Assembly: GCA_017464305.1 (NCBI GenBank)
Contig: JAFUDS010000017.1
Span: forward strand, 23,130-87,129
Reading direction: 5' to 3'
Source: Clostridia bacterium
Lineage (GTDB): Bacteria; Bacillota; Clostridia; Christensenellales; Aristaeellaceae
DNA: 64,000 bases
Both the position numbers and the translations under genes were made by a program. Positions 18,625-26,784 of the stretch are shown here, one piece after another. Under the pieces are notes generated by a model. That model was given only the letters and a program-made list of their open reading frames with translations, was not told the DNA's origin and did not search any database. Numbering within the stretch: position 1 is the first letter of the stretch; the number at the start of each line of letters is the position of its first letter.

Positions 18625-18990
18625 ATGAAGAGGAGCTTTGGTTGGCTTCGCGGTGTTTTTATCGGCGTGATGCTGCTGTTCTGCCTTACGATGACGGGTT
18701 ATGTCCTTTTCCGCGCAGGGATGGATTTTGAATTAGAGGATGTGGCCAGAAGCCTGGAGACCAGCCAGGGCCGGGAGCGGAAGCAACAATACGAATATGA
18801 TCAGGTTGTGGCGGAGCTGCCAGTAGTACAGGCTCAGCTGGCGGAAGTTGAACCCATGGCGGAGGAGGCTGCGCAGACGGTGAAGCAGCTGAAGGAAGAA
18901 AGAAAACAGCTGCGGGCAGAAAAGAAGGAGCTGGAGCAGACAACGGGAGATAGTCCAGCGGAGACAGAGCAGGGGGCGGTGGAACCATGA
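18625..18990 (+). CDS. Single-pass membrane protein with coiled coil, 121 aa
   Basis: No recognised family. There is a short basic N-terminus, one hydrophobic segment (GVFIGVMLLFCLTMTGYVLF, residues about 10-30), and a strongly charged coiled coil from about 45 to 105 (AEVEPMAEEAAQTVKQLKEE and onward). The topology is N-in, C-out, the layout of FtsL/DivIC-like divisome proteins, but no specific family residues confirm that. ATG 18625 follows AAAGGAATCAAGAAAGAG. Its stop overlaps the next gene by ATGA, so the two proteins are made together and may pair through their coiled coils. Confidence 0.6.
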   Translation: MKRSFGWLRGVFIGVMLLFCLTMTGYVLFRAGMDFELEDVARSLETSQGRERKQQYEYDQVVAELPVVQAQLAEVEPMAEEAAQTVKQLKEERKQLRAEKKELEQTTGDSPAETEQGAVEP

Positions 18991-19295
18991 AACGGGGAAT
19001 GAAAATCACCCTGGTGGCTGCGACGGCAGTGGCGCTGCTGTTGATGGGGGCAAAAGGAAGCGTATTTTTTCAGGATCGAGCGCGGCTCCGGGATTTGAAG
19101 CAGCAATTGGCGCTCAGCCGGGCAACCTGGGAGGAGATTGCTGCCCGGAAGGAAGAATTGCAAGCGGAATTGAAAACCGCCCAGGAGGACCTGAAGGAAG
19201 CAGAATTGACCTTGCAGGAATCCAATGCCCGGGCGGAGGAATTGCGGCAGGAGATTTCCGAATTGCAGGAGGAGATCGCTGCGCTGAAAAAATAA
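18987..19295 (+). CDS. Single-pass membrane protein with coiled coil, 102 aa
   Basis: Partner-like second small protein. A hydrophobic segment at residues about 7-23 (ITLVAATAVALLLMGAKG) is followed by an almost continuous heptad coiled coil to the end (LKQQLALSRATWEEIAARKE, then EELRQEISELQEEIAALKK). Same layout as the upstream 121-residue protein with which it overlaps by four bases. A septum-initiator (FtsB/DivIC) analogy is inference only. A weak TCCCC/GGGGA hairpin without a T-run follows. Confidence 0.6.
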   Translation: MKRGMKITLVAATAVALLLMGAKGSVFFQDRARLRDLKQQLALSRATWEEIAARKEELQAELKTAQEDLKEAELTLQESNARAEELRQEISELQEEIAALKK

Positions 19296-19431
19296 AGAAA
19301 AACGCTGATGAAAGCTTCCCCTGGTCGCGGGGGAGATAGAAAAACTTTTGTGGATCAACAAAGCAAATAAAATGCATTTACGCTGATATTCATTAAACTG
19401 CGTTTCGAAAGAATAACGCGATGGGTTCGAT

Positions 19432-20808
19432 TTAGGCGGCTGGTGTATTGGGAATAAGGAACCGCTGGCGAACCATCCGCAGGGAGCGGAAATAGCAGGG
19501 GAAGAGGAAAAGATCCGCCATGATCCAGGCGGCTGGATTGGCCAAGCTGGCTCCAGTGAAGCCCAGGCGGGGCACCAGCAATAAGGCAACCAGCGTGCGT
19601 GCAGCCATCTCGAAAGCTCCGGCCCCCATGGCCACCCGGGTATAGCCCATGCCCTGAATGGACAGCCGGACAATGTTGACAAAGAGCAGGGGAATGTAGA
19701 AGGCAGCATTCGTGCGAATAAACTGAGAGGCCAGCGCCATGACGTCGGGCTCCTTGGAGGCGTCTACAAACAAGCCCAGCAGCTGCCGATCCGCCACTAA
19801 AATGACGCTGGTGGCCAGCAGACAATAGATGACGCCGATGATGGAGCTATCCTTCAGGCCCTCCGAAATGCGATCTATTTTACCCGCGCCCAAATTCTGA
19901 CCGGAATAGGTCGCCATGGTGGAGGAGAGGGCGTCGAAGAAGCAGGCGAAGAACATGCTGAGTTTTCCGCCAGCAGCGACTGCAGCCACGGCGGTGACGC
20001 CCAAACCATTGACGCTCCATTGCACGATGACGCTGCCAATGGCCGTGATGGAGAACTGCAGCCCCATGGGCGCGCCGATGAGCAGCAGGCTTTTCATCAG
20101 TCGGAAATCCGGCGTCCATTCTTCCTTACTCATCCGCAGAATGGGGAAGCGCATTTTCATCACGAGCAGGCAGCCAATGCCGCTGACCAATTGGCTGATC
20201 AGGGTAGCGACGGCGGCGCCGGCCACCCCCATGCCGACGGAGACGATGAGCAAAATATCCAGCGCCACATTGACCAAAGAGGCTAAGATCAGGAAATAGA
20301 CAGGGGTTCGGCTGTCGCCCAGGGAGCGGAGAACGCCGCTGGCCATGTTATAAAGAATGGTAATGGGAATTCCCAGGAAAATGATACGAATATAGGAAAC
20401 CGAATCGGCGATGATTTCCTCCGGCGTGTTCATTAAGCGCAGCATAGCGGGACAGAAAATGCCCGTGAGGATGGCCATCAGGATGCTGACGGCCGCGCTG
20501 AGGTAGGTCGAAGCGGCCACATATTTGCGAACCTGATGTTCATCCTTGGCGCCGAAGGCCTGGGCGATGGGAATGGCGAAGCCAGAGCAAGCGCCCTGGC
20601 AGAAGCCCAGCACTAGAAAATTGATGGAGCCCGTTCCTCCCACAGCAGCCAGCTTAGAAGCACCCAGATATTTGCCGACAATAGCCGTGTCCACAAAGCT
20701 GTAAAACTGTTGGAACAGGAAACCAAAGAGCAAAGGGGCCGCGAAGGAGAGGATCAGCCGCATGGGCGATCCGACGGTTAAATCTCGGGTACGGTTTTTC
20801 TGTGTCAT
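19432..20808 (-). CDS. MATE family multidrug/cation antiporter
   Basis: A 458-residue polytopic membrane protein with about twelve helices in two homologous halves, as in MATE/NorM transporters. The early FYSFVDTAIVGKYLGASKLAAVG is the hallmark of the family, as is the equivalent YSGQNLGAGKIDR motif opening the second half. Substrates cannot be inferred; cationic drugs or metabolites exchanged against sodium or protons are usual. It is transcribed alone, away from tRNA-Pro, with a start after GAGGGAAAAG and an unusual structured leader upstream. Confidence 0.93.
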   Translation of the reverse strand: MTQKNRTRDLTVGSPMRLILSFAAPLLFGFLFQQFYSFVDTAIVGKYLGASKLAAVGGTGSINFLVLGFCQGACSGFAIPIAQAFGAKDEHQVRKYVAASTYLSAAVSILMAILTGIFCPAMLRLMNTPEEIIADSVSYIRIIFLGIPITILYNMASGVLRSLGDSRTPVYFLILASLVNVALDILLIVSVGMGVAGAAVATLISQLVSGIGCLLVMKMRFPILRMSKEEWTPDFRLMKSLLLIGAPMGLQFSITAIGSVIVQWSVNGLGVTAVAAVAAGGKLSMFFACFFDALSSTMATYSGQNLGAGKIDRISEGLKDSSIIGVIYCLLATSVILVADRQLLGLFVDASKEPDVMALASQFIRTNAAFYIPLLFVNIVRLSIQGMGYTRVAMGAGAFEMAARTLVALLLVPRLGFTGASLANPAAWIMADLFLFPCYFRSLRMVRQRFLIPNTPAA

Positions 20809-20832
20809 CTTTTCCCTCAGCCTGTTTCTGAA

Positions 20833-20891
20833 GCGCCCATAGGCGCCGGACAGAATAAATTCCCGCAGCCCTGATTTCTCAAGGATGCGGG
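20833..20891 (-). promoter_or_regulatory. Two stable hairpins in the MATE gene leader
   Basis: Hairpin 1 (20862-20891): CCCGC with GCGGG and an inner near-continuous CCCTGA with TCAAGG stem around TTTC (GAAA on the transcript). Hairpin 2 (20833-20846): GCGCC with GGCGC around CATA. They match no riboswitch that I recognise. Confidence 0.4.
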
Positions 20892-20983
20892 GCCTGTTTT
20901 ACCACAAATCCATGATGGATACAAGACGAAACTTTTGGCGGTAATTCCACCGCTTTTGACAAGGTGAAATCGCAAAAAAAGGA

Positions 20984-21012
20984 TTGACAAGCAGGGGAGA
21001 GCGTGCTATAAT
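20984..21012 (+). promoter_or_regulatory. Consensus promoter of tRNA-Pro
   Basis: TTGACA (20984-20989), exactly 17 bases, TATAAT (21007-21012): full consensus in both boxes, as expected for a tRNA gene. Confidence 0.92.
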
Positions 21013-21064
21013 CCTATCCGCTGTCAGAGATGGTTCGTCCATGAAGACAGCAGTTCACCGGTAA

Positions 21065-21138
21065 CTGGGTGTGGCGCAGTTTGGTAGCGTGCTTGAATGG
21101 GGTTCAAGAGGCCGGAAGTTCGAATCTTCTCACCCAGA
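21065..21138 (+). tRNA. tRNA-Pro (anticodon GGG)
   Basis: A 74-nt cloverleaf. Acceptor CTGGGTG with CACCCAG, anticodon stem CTTGA with TCAAG around ATGGGGT (anticodon GGG), and a GTTCGAATC T-loop region. CCA is not encoded. Confidence 0.94.
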
Positions 21139-21147
21139 CGTAAAACG

Positions 21148-21182
21148 AGCGGTTCAGACGTAAGTCCGAATCGCTTCTTTTC
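21148..21182 (+). terminator. Terminator of tRNA-Pro
   Basis: AGCGGTTCAGAC pairs with GTCCGAATCGCT (two wobble positions) around GTAA, then TTCTTTTC. Confidence 0.85.
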
Positions 21183-21279
21183 TATGTTTTTCGATGGTTT
21201 CATAGGTTTTCTTTAAAATTTCGCTGCTCGTCTAAAAGTGCATATAACGTAATCACGAGCATTTACCGCACTTGCCGGA

Positions 21280-21320
21280 CGGTCAAAATCGGTCTGAATC
21301 GGTCAAAAATCGGTCAGACC
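21280..21320 (+). repeat. Tandem CGGTC plus A-tract repeats upstream of ECF sigma gene 1
   Basis: Four near-tandem units begin at 21280, 21290, 21300 and 21311: CGGTCAAAAT, CGGTCTGAAT, CGGTCAAAAAT, CGGTCAGACC. The spacing is 10-11 bases. GGTCTGA and TCAGACC at the inner edges also form an inverted pair. A CGTCTAAAAG half-site lies at 21229. The rest of 21183-21513 has no gene. Confidence 0.6.
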
Positions 21321-21513
21321 ATTTTCTTAATTCGCGAACTTTCTTTTATGCAATGTTGAAATAATGAAAGAAGTATCGTCTAATATGTGTAGGCACCAAG
21401 CTGGAGCTTCGGGAAGATTCCAGAGGCGAAGCTGGTTCCGGACGAGACTGGCGGAATTGGCATGACATGAAGTTCGCTTGTCTGCTGGTCGAATCGAAGG
21501 AGGTGGGGCAATC

Positions 21514-22026
21514 ATGGGAACTGTCAAGGGCCCTGACAGTTATGAGGAGCGAATCGAGCAAATGATTCTTCGGCATCAGCTTTCCCTGCTGCGGCTCTGT
21601 TATGCTTATCTGCATGATGAGGAGCTGGCGAAGGATGCGGTGCAGGAGACCTTCATCAAAGCGTATCGAAATCTGGACCGATTCAGAGATGAGTCATCGG
21701 AAAGAACCTGGCTCAGCAGGATCGCGATCAACGTATGCAAGGATCTGCATCGGACAAGCTGGTTCCGACATGTGGACCGATCCATCACGCCGGACATGCT
21801 TCCGGAGCCGATTTGTACCGTGGAAGCAAAGGATGAAACACTGACCGTCGAAATCATGAAGCTGCCGCAGAAGCTGAAGGAAGTTGCGCTGCTGTGCTGG
21901 CTTCAGGGAATGACTTACGAAGAGGCCGCCGAGGTGCTGAAGATCAGTCTTCAGGCCGTCGGCAGCCGATTGAATCGCGCAAGACGAAAACTGCGCGCCG
22001 CGATGGAAGGAAGTGACAATGAATGA
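21514..22026 (+). CDS. ECF RNA polymerase sigma factor (sigma-70 family)
   Basis: A 170-residue extracytoplasmic-function sigma factor. Region 2 (about 20-85) contains LCYAYLHDEELAKDAVQETF and the DNA-melting TWLSRIAINVCKD; region 4 (about 115-165) has LKEVALLCWLQGMTYEEAAE and the recognition helix VGSRLNRARRKLR. ATG 21514 follows AAGGAGGTGGGG. It overlaps by ATGA with a membrane gene built like an anti-sigma factor, the standard arrangement for signal-responsive ECF pairs. Tandem repeats lie about 200 bases upstream, and a TGAAAT N14 CGTC stretch (near 21357) might be an autoregulatory ECF promoter. Confidence 0.93.
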   Translation: MGTVKGPDSYEERIEQMILRHQLSLLRLCYAYLHDEELAKDAVQETFIKAYRNLDRFRDESSERTWLSRIAINVCKDLHRTSWFRHVDRSITPDMLPEPICTVEAKDETLTVEIMKLPQKLKEVALLCWLQGMTYEEAAEVLKISLQAVGSRLNRARRKLRAAMEGSDNE

Positions 22027-23837
22027 ACCTGCATGAAGAACAGGAAAAAGTTCAGAAGGCAATGAATATAACCCTTTCCGGTTTGCAGGAGGATCCATGG
22101 CTCGCGCAGCGGGTTCTTGCGAACGCGAAAGGAGAAGAACCTGTGAAAAAGAAATTATCATTGGCTTTGGTATTGTGCATTGCTTCGGGACTTGCCCTGC
22201 TGGGTACAGCGTATGCGCTGTTTTCATCCCAGGTCGCAGCCTTTTTCGGCCAACACTGGAACAAGGATCTGGGGGAATGGCTGCAGGGCGGCAAGATGGC
22301 ACAAATTGGGGAAACGGTCGTGCTGGATGGCGTAGAATTCACCCTGGATGAAGTGATCTACAGAGATCGTGGAATCTACGGCGTTGGGACGGCACGGGTG
22401 CAGGACGAAAAGAACGTGTTGCTGCCTATGGATTTGGTGGATGGATGGGATTTGGAGGAGGTATCCCAGGGCGAGGAGGCACAGGCGCTGATTAAGATGG
22501 TACAAACCTCCGGCGGCAAGATGCTATCCGTTGACTGCTATCCCACGAAGATTGGGGTCGATGAAGGCTCCTTGATTCCAACGGGAGATACGGGTGTTTA
22601 CAATCTGCGAAATGAGGATGGTTCCATCACATTCTCCTTTGAAACCGGAGGATATGCCCTGGAGGAGGGGACAACCTATCAGGTAGAGTTTACAATCGAT
22701 GTAGATGAATGGACAGTGGATGGTCGGGTTGCTGACGACAAAATGAACCCTCAGGCCTGGACGGTTAGTTTTGAGCCAGTGATGATGAACGCTGCGACAG
22801 AGGAGAAGATCGAGGAGGTCTCAGTTGATGCCATTCAAAAGGATGGGTACGAGATCCTGGTTCCTGCGGAATATCAGGAAAACGGAACCCTGCCGGTTTA
22901 TCAGGCAATTGAGTATGACTTTAGCAAAGCCCTGAATCCTGAATGGCTCAATCAGAGCGGCATCGCGGAGCAACACTCCGACACCTGGATCACCTTCAAT
23001 GATCACGCGGAACTGCAGCTCGCAGCCGAGGGAGCATGGTACATGGAATATACCGAGGAACTGTTTGACTATAACTCTCGGGAGAGAGAAAACGAAAACC
23101 CAGACATTGAGCCGGATCTGCGGCCAAAGCAAGCGATGTCCTATGGGATTGCCAGCATTGCAGCAAGCGTGTATGGCGGAAATTCGGATATATTTCCTGG
23201 TGACATTACGCTGGAGCAAGATCAGCTTATGCTGATCTCCCTGGAGGAGGCGAAGAAAACAGCGGAAGAATTGTTCGATCAACTTGATCTGAAGGGATTT
23301 GAGCTGGCCTGGGCGCTGGACATGAACCTGGATCGCATCCGCACCCTGGGAGAAGCTTACAATCGCCTTATGTTCGAAGGAACTGGGTACAGCAATGCTC
23401 CCAGGCAAGACTACGATACCGCTACAGCCGAAGAGGAAGGATATTATCTGGTTTATACTCCGCTGGGCGTGACCCAACCCAGCCTGGGAAATCAGGAGCT
23501 GCATCTGTTCGTTAGCAGCCATGGGATTACCTTTGCCAGTCTGCGCTGTCAGTATAATCAGGGCGATTTGGTGAACACGCCTGATCATCTGATCTCCGTC
23601 GAGGAGGCTGTCACCACGCTGTATCAGGAAGTCGCTAACGCGAGAAACAGTTTGCCGGTGGGTTCTATCGAGCGCGTAGCGCTGACTTACATGCCAGTAC
23701 GAGCGGTAAACAAAGCGGACGGCATGGTGTTTGTGCCCTCCTGGCAGATACGCTATCGTGAAGAAGACCGTGAGTATACGACCTGGGCGGAGGTCAACGC
23801 ACTCAATGGAAATCTGATTGACGCCAGCTTCAGATAA
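22023..23837 (+). CDS. Membrane-anchored anti-sigma-like protein with large outer domain
   Basis: A 604-residue protein. The first about 45 residues are cytoplasmic and charged (short sigma-binding-like segment), then one transmembrane helix (LALVLCIASGLALLGTAYALF), then about 530 residues outside that resemble the DUF4179-type beta domains seen after ECF sigma genes. No zinc-binding HxxxCxxC motif is present, so it is not a ZAS-type anti-sigma factor. The four-base overlap with the sigma gene argues that the products interact. The very large outer domain suggests direct sensing. Function is inference from context. Confidence 0.7.
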   Translation: MNLHEEQEKVQKAMNITLSGLQEDPWLAQRVLANAKGEEPVKKKLSLALVLCIASGLALLGTAYALFSSQVAAFFGQHWNKDLGEWLQGGKMAQIGETVVLDGVEFTLDEVIYRDRGIYGVGTARVQDEKNVLLPMDLVDGWDLEEVSQGEEAQALIKMVQTSGGKMLSVDCYPTKIGVDEGSLIPTGDTGVYNLRNEDGSITFSFETGGYALEEGTTYQVEFTIDVDEWTVDGRVADDKMNPQAWTVSFEPVMMNAATEEKIEEVSVDAIQKDGYEILVPAEYQENGTLPVYQAIEYDFSKALNPEWLNQSGIAEQHSDTWITFNDHAELQLAAEGAWYMEYTEELFDYNSRERENENPDIEPDLRPKQAMSYGIASIAASVYGGNSDIFPGDITLEQDQLMLISLEEAKKTAEELFDQLDLKGFELAWALDMNLDRIRTLGEAYNRLMFEGTGYSNAPRQDYDTATAEEEGYYLVYTPLGVTQPSLGNQELHLFVSSHGITFASLRCQYNQGDLVNTPDHLISVEEAVTTLYQEVANARNSLPVGSIERVALTYMPVRAVNKADGMVFVPSWQIRYREEDREYTTWAEVNALNGNLIDASFR

Positions 23838-23848
23838 GCAACAACCGA

Positions 23849-23891
23849 AACAACTCCCGCAGGATCATCCTCCTGTGGGAGTTGTTCTTTC
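23849..23891 (+). terminator. Strong rho-independent terminator
   Basis: AACAACTCCCGCAGGA pairs with TCCTGTGGGAGTTGTT (one wobble) around TCATCC, followed by CTTTCC. Confidence 0.85.
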
Positions 23892-23914
23892 CTGTTTGTT
23901 TATTTACTCTCGAT

Positions 23915-23943
23915 TTGCATTTCTCAGCTAAAAAGATTATAAT
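23915..23943 (+). promoter_or_regulatory. Promoter of the GntR-family gene
   Basis: TTGCAT (23915-23920), 17 bases, TATAAT (23938-23943). Initiation is expected near 23950. Confidence 0.85.
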
Positions 23944-23948
23944 CTTAT

Positions 23949-23979
23949 GTTGTATTGATACATTATATAACAATACAAC
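23949..23979. promoter_or_regulatory. Operator-like inverted repeat at the GntR transcription start
   Basis: Perfect 9-bp arms GTTGTATTG (23949-23957) and CAATACAAC (23971-23979) with a 13-base AT-rich spacer. It begins six bases after the -10 box, a location suited to autorepression. Confidence 0.75.
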
Positions 23980-24000
23980 GATAGAACAGGGGGAAGGAAC

Positions 24001-24717
24001 ATGCCGGGAAGGATGCTGCGGGCGGAAAGCGCCAGCCCGCTGTACGCGCAAATGATGGAGCAGATTCGGCTGGATATCCTGCGAGGGGTTTATCCCGTAG
24101 GAGATCGGATTCCGCCGGAGCATGAGCTGGAAGCGCGATACAGCGTCAGCCGGGTAACGGTGCGGCGGGCGCTGCAGGAGCTGACATCGGCTGGTCTGCT
24201 GGAGCGGAAGCAGGGGAAGGGTACCTTTGTGGCCCAGCCGAAGCCCGCCACGGCTCATCGGGAGGTACAGAGCTTCCATCATGCCTGCCGGGAGATGGGC
24301 AAAAAGCCTTCCGTGGGCGAGGTGCAGTGCCGACAGATTGCGGCGACGGAACGGGAAAGAGAAATTTTGTCACTGCTGCCAGAGGCCGGAATGATTGAAA
24401 TTCTGCGGGTGCTGAAGGCGGACGAGGAGCCAGTGATCCTGGAAATCAACCACTTTTCCTCCGCATATGGATGGCTGGAGGGCGCGAACCTGAAAGGGAG
24501 CCTTTATCGGGCCTTGCAGGAATATGGCATCAACGCGGAGAAAAGTATATACGATCTTTCGCTGCGGAACGCTTCTGCCCAGGAGGCGGCGCTGCTCCAG
24601 ATTCCAGAGGGGACGACCCTGATGGCGGTGGAGCAGGTGGTGTATGATCAAAAGGATCGGCCGCTGTATATTGGACTGCAACTGATCCGAGGGGAACGAT
24701 TTACCCTGAAAATATAA
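24001..24717 (+). CDS. GntR/HutC family transcriptional regulator
   Basis: A 238-residue regulator with an N-terminal winged HTH (residues about 10-75: LYAQMMEQIRLDILRGVYPV, IPPEHELEARYSVSRVTVRR, KQGKGTFVA) and a C-terminal UTRA ligand-binding domain (about 95-235). The HutC subgroup typically senses sugar phosphates or amino-acid derivatives. The start follows GGGGGAAGGAAC. It is monocistronic in appearance but is followed by a small-gene group ending in dapF. A clean inverted repeat lies on its own promoter, so negative autoregulation is likely. Confidence 0.92.
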   Translation: MPGRMLRAESASPLYAQMMEQIRLDILRGVYPVGDRIPPEHELEARYSVSRVTVRRALQELTSAGLLERKQGKGTFVAQPKPATAHREVQSFHHACREMGKKPSVGEVQCRQIAATEREREILSLLPEAGMIEILRVLKADEEPVILEINHFSSAYGWLEGANLKGSLYRALQEYGINAEKSIYDLSLRNASAQEAALLQIPEGTTLMAVEQVVYDQKDRPLYIGLQLIRGERFTLKI

Positions 24718-24815
24718 CCTTTTGAATACGCGTAGCTGGCCTAAATAAGAGAGGTGTCTCCTTTATCCGAAAAACGATGGATCAGCGGGGCCGCCAAGAG
24801 GAGGAACAACGAAAA

Positions 24816-25268
24816 GTGAGCGAAGATACGTCCTTGATGACGAAACCGAAAAAGCTTTGGAACGACGCGCTGCGCATGGTGAAGGGGGAGGACAGCACCC
24901 AGCTGATCGAAGCCTTCACCGCGGAGATGACGCTGGTGGCGGAGGGCCTATGTGAGGACCAGAACAAGCTGCGGGGCGAAGTGAACCAGATTGTGAACAC
25001 GGAGGATCGCCGGCTGCAGAAGCTGGAAAGCCGAATTCAGGAGCTGGAGGCCACCCTGGGAGAGCAGGAGCAGGAACAGGATCGAGTGGTTACGGAGCTG
25101 CGGAACCGCCTGGCCACCCTGGAGAAGCAGCAAAACGCCAGAATCAAGGAAGAGAAGAGCCGGAAGGAAAAGAAGGAAAGAAACCGGATTCGGGAAATGA
25201 CCATCCTGATCGTCGTGGCGGCGGTGGCTGCCATCGCGGTGATCCTGGTCTGGAAGCTGGTCAAGTAA
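24816..25268 (+). CDS. Tail-anchored coiled-coil membrane protein, 150 aa
   Basis: Unrecognised family. A long charged coiled coil spans residues about 45-125 (LESRIQELEATLGEQEQEQD, then RLATLEKQQNARIKEEK), and a single hydrophobic segment (MTILIVVAAVAAIAVILVW) lies at the very C-terminus, so most of the protein is cytoplasmic. GTG 24816 is preferred as AGAGGAGG lies 11 bases upstream; ATG 24777 has no site, and ATG 24837 is a third option. It is followed after 21 bases by another small membrane-linked gene, so both probably act together. Confidence 0.6.
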   Translation: MSEDTSLMTKPKKLWNDALRMVKGEDSTQLIEAFTAEMTLVAEGLCEDQNKLRGEVNQIVNTEDRRLQKLESRIQELEATLGEQEQEQDRVVTELRNRLATLEKQQNARIKEEKSRKEKKERNRIREMTILIVVAAVAAIAVILVWKLVK

Positions 25269-25289
25269 ACGGAGAGGAGGATCAGAGCC

Positions 25290-25814
25290 ATGAAGACATA
25301 TGAAGAAATCGTAAAGGAATACAAGAAGCGGCAGCGGGACACGGTGGTGGACACCCTGGCCACGGGCCTGACCTATATGGACGAGATCGCGGTAGACACC
25401 GGTCTGCTGGAGGAGACGGGGTTGCTGACGGAGCTGATGGAAAACGTGGCAGGGGTGCTGCCCTTCGCCATCATTACCGTCAGCGAGGGCAGCAAGATTT
25501 TGCTGAAGAAAAAGCCGGGAAAAACGGGTCTGAAGGATGGGGCTTTCCGCATGGCAAAGACCGGGGCAGCCATGGGCGTGGGCGCGGCGGTGGTTGGTGC
25601 GGCCGGGTTCTGGGCGGCCATTCCCGTCACCATGGGAGTACGGGCCATCTTTGATCAATACCGCAGCAAAGCGCTGACGGGGCATCGGGTTCAGAGCCGC
25701 ATTCAACGGCTGCAGGAGCTGAACAAGTTTATCCGGGACGAGGAGCCCGAGCGGAGCGAAGAGCTGCCCCTGCGGGAGCATATTGCCTTTGCGGCGGAAG
25801 GGTTTGTCGAATGA
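25290..25814 (+). CDS. Hypothetical protein with hydrophobic central segments, 174 aa
   Basis: Unrecognised. The N-terminal half is soluble and helical; two Gly/Ala-rich hydrophobic stretches (VAGVLPFAIITV at about 51-62 and AAMGVGAAVVGAAGFWAAIP at about 94-113) resemble membrane-associated hairpins; the C-terminus is charged. Strong GAGAGGAGG site. Its end overlaps dapF by ATGA, so dapF expression is coupled to it. The role is unknown; co-expression with a peptidoglycan-precursor enzyme hints at the envelope. Confidence 0.6.
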   Translation: MKTYEEIVKEYKKRQRDTVVDTLATGLTYMDEIAVDTGLLEETGLLTELMENVAGVLPFAIITVSEGSKILLKKKPGKTGLKDGAFRMAKTGAAMGVGAAVVGAAGFWAAIPVTMGVRAIFDQYRSKALTGHRVQSRIQRLQELNKFIRDEEPERSEELPLREHIAFAAEGFVE

Positions 25815-26662
25815 GATTTACAAAGATGCAGGGCATCGGGAATGATTATGTCTACGTAGACTGCACCGGGGAGAACCCCATCGCCGATCCCGCGGACCTG
25901 TCCCGAAAAATCAGCGACCGGCATTTCGGTATCGGCAGCGATGGGCTGGTGATGATTCTGAAGAGCGACCGGGCGGATTTCCGCATGCGGATGTTCAACG
26001 CGGACGGCAGCGAGGCGGAAATGTGCGGAAACGCCAGCCGATGCGTAGGAAAATACGTGTATGAGCGGGGGTTGACGGATCAAACGGAGCTCACCTTAGA
26101 AACCGGGGCGGGGATCAAGCAGCTTTCGCTGCGGGTAGAAGAGGGAAAGGTACGCAGCGTCACGGTGGACATGGGAGCTCCTGCCTTATCCGCGGCGCAG
26201 ATTCCTGTTCAGCTGGAAACAATTGAGGAAACAGACCAAGTGATCGCTCAGCCCCTGATGGTGGCGGGCCGGGAATTCCCAATCACCTGCGTCAGCATGG
26301 GCAACCCCCACTGCGTCGTTTTTCTGGAGGAGGTAGAGCATTGGCCGATTGAGCAATGGGGCCCTTCCTTTGAATTCCATCCCGCCTTCCCGCAGCGGAC
26401 CAATACGGAATTCGCCCAGATCATCGATCGGGAGCATATCCGCATGCGGGTTTGGGAGCGGGGCAGCGGGGAAACCTGGGCTTGCGGCACCGGCGCCTGC
26501 GGAACGCTGGTGGCGGCGGCGCTGAATGGCCTGACGGAACGGCGGGCCACCCTGCGGCTCAACGGCGGGGAATTACAGATCGAATGGCAAGAAGATACGG
26601 GCCATGTGCTGATGACCGGCCCGGCGGAATTCGTGTTCGATGGAGAGATTGACATAGACTAA
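25811..26662 (+). CDS. dapF: Diaminopimelate epimerase
   Basis: A 283-residue DapF converting LL- to meso-diaminopimelate, the precursor of lysine and of the peptidoglycan cross-link. Both catalytic cysteines are present: MCGNASRCVG at about residue 73 and ACGTGACGTL at about 220. The N-terminal MQGIGNDYVYVD and RHFGIGSDGL are typical. It has full length for the family. Translation start overlaps the upstream gene by four bases. A bidirectional terminator follows. It implies DAP-type peptidoglycan. Confidence 0.96.
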   Translation: MRFTKMQGIGNDYVYVDCTGENPIADPADLSRKISDRHFGIGSDGLVMILKSDRADFRMRMFNADGSEAEMCGNASRCVGKYVYERGLTDQTELTLETGAGIKQLSLRVEEGKVRSVTVDMGAPALSAAQIPVQLETIEETDQVIAQPLMVAGREFPITCVSMGNPHCVVFLEEVEHWPIEQWGPSFEFHPAFPQRTNTEFAQIIDREHIRMRVWERGSGETWACGTGACGTLVAAALNGLTERRATLRLNGGELQIEWQEDTGHVLMTGPAEFVFDGEIDID

Positions 26663-26690
26663 AAAAACGCCCGATGGGCGTTTTTTTCAT
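26661..26690. terminator. Bidirectional rho-independent terminator
   Basis: ACGCCC and GGGCGT around GAT, flanked by A7 on the left and T7 on the right, serving dapF (+) and the convergent CHAP gene (-). Confidence 0.92.
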
Positions 26691-26784
26691 GGGGAGAATT
26701 TGCTCAACCTCAGGCGGCCTCGTTTGGTTGGTTTACAACAGCGTTTTCGCTGCCCAGTTCCGCAGAAGAACGGGCGATACTTTC

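Noticed and set aside
19300-19345. Terminator after the coiled-coil pair
   Set aside because: The TCCCC/GGGGA hairpin is weak and has no T-run, so it was not listed as a feature.
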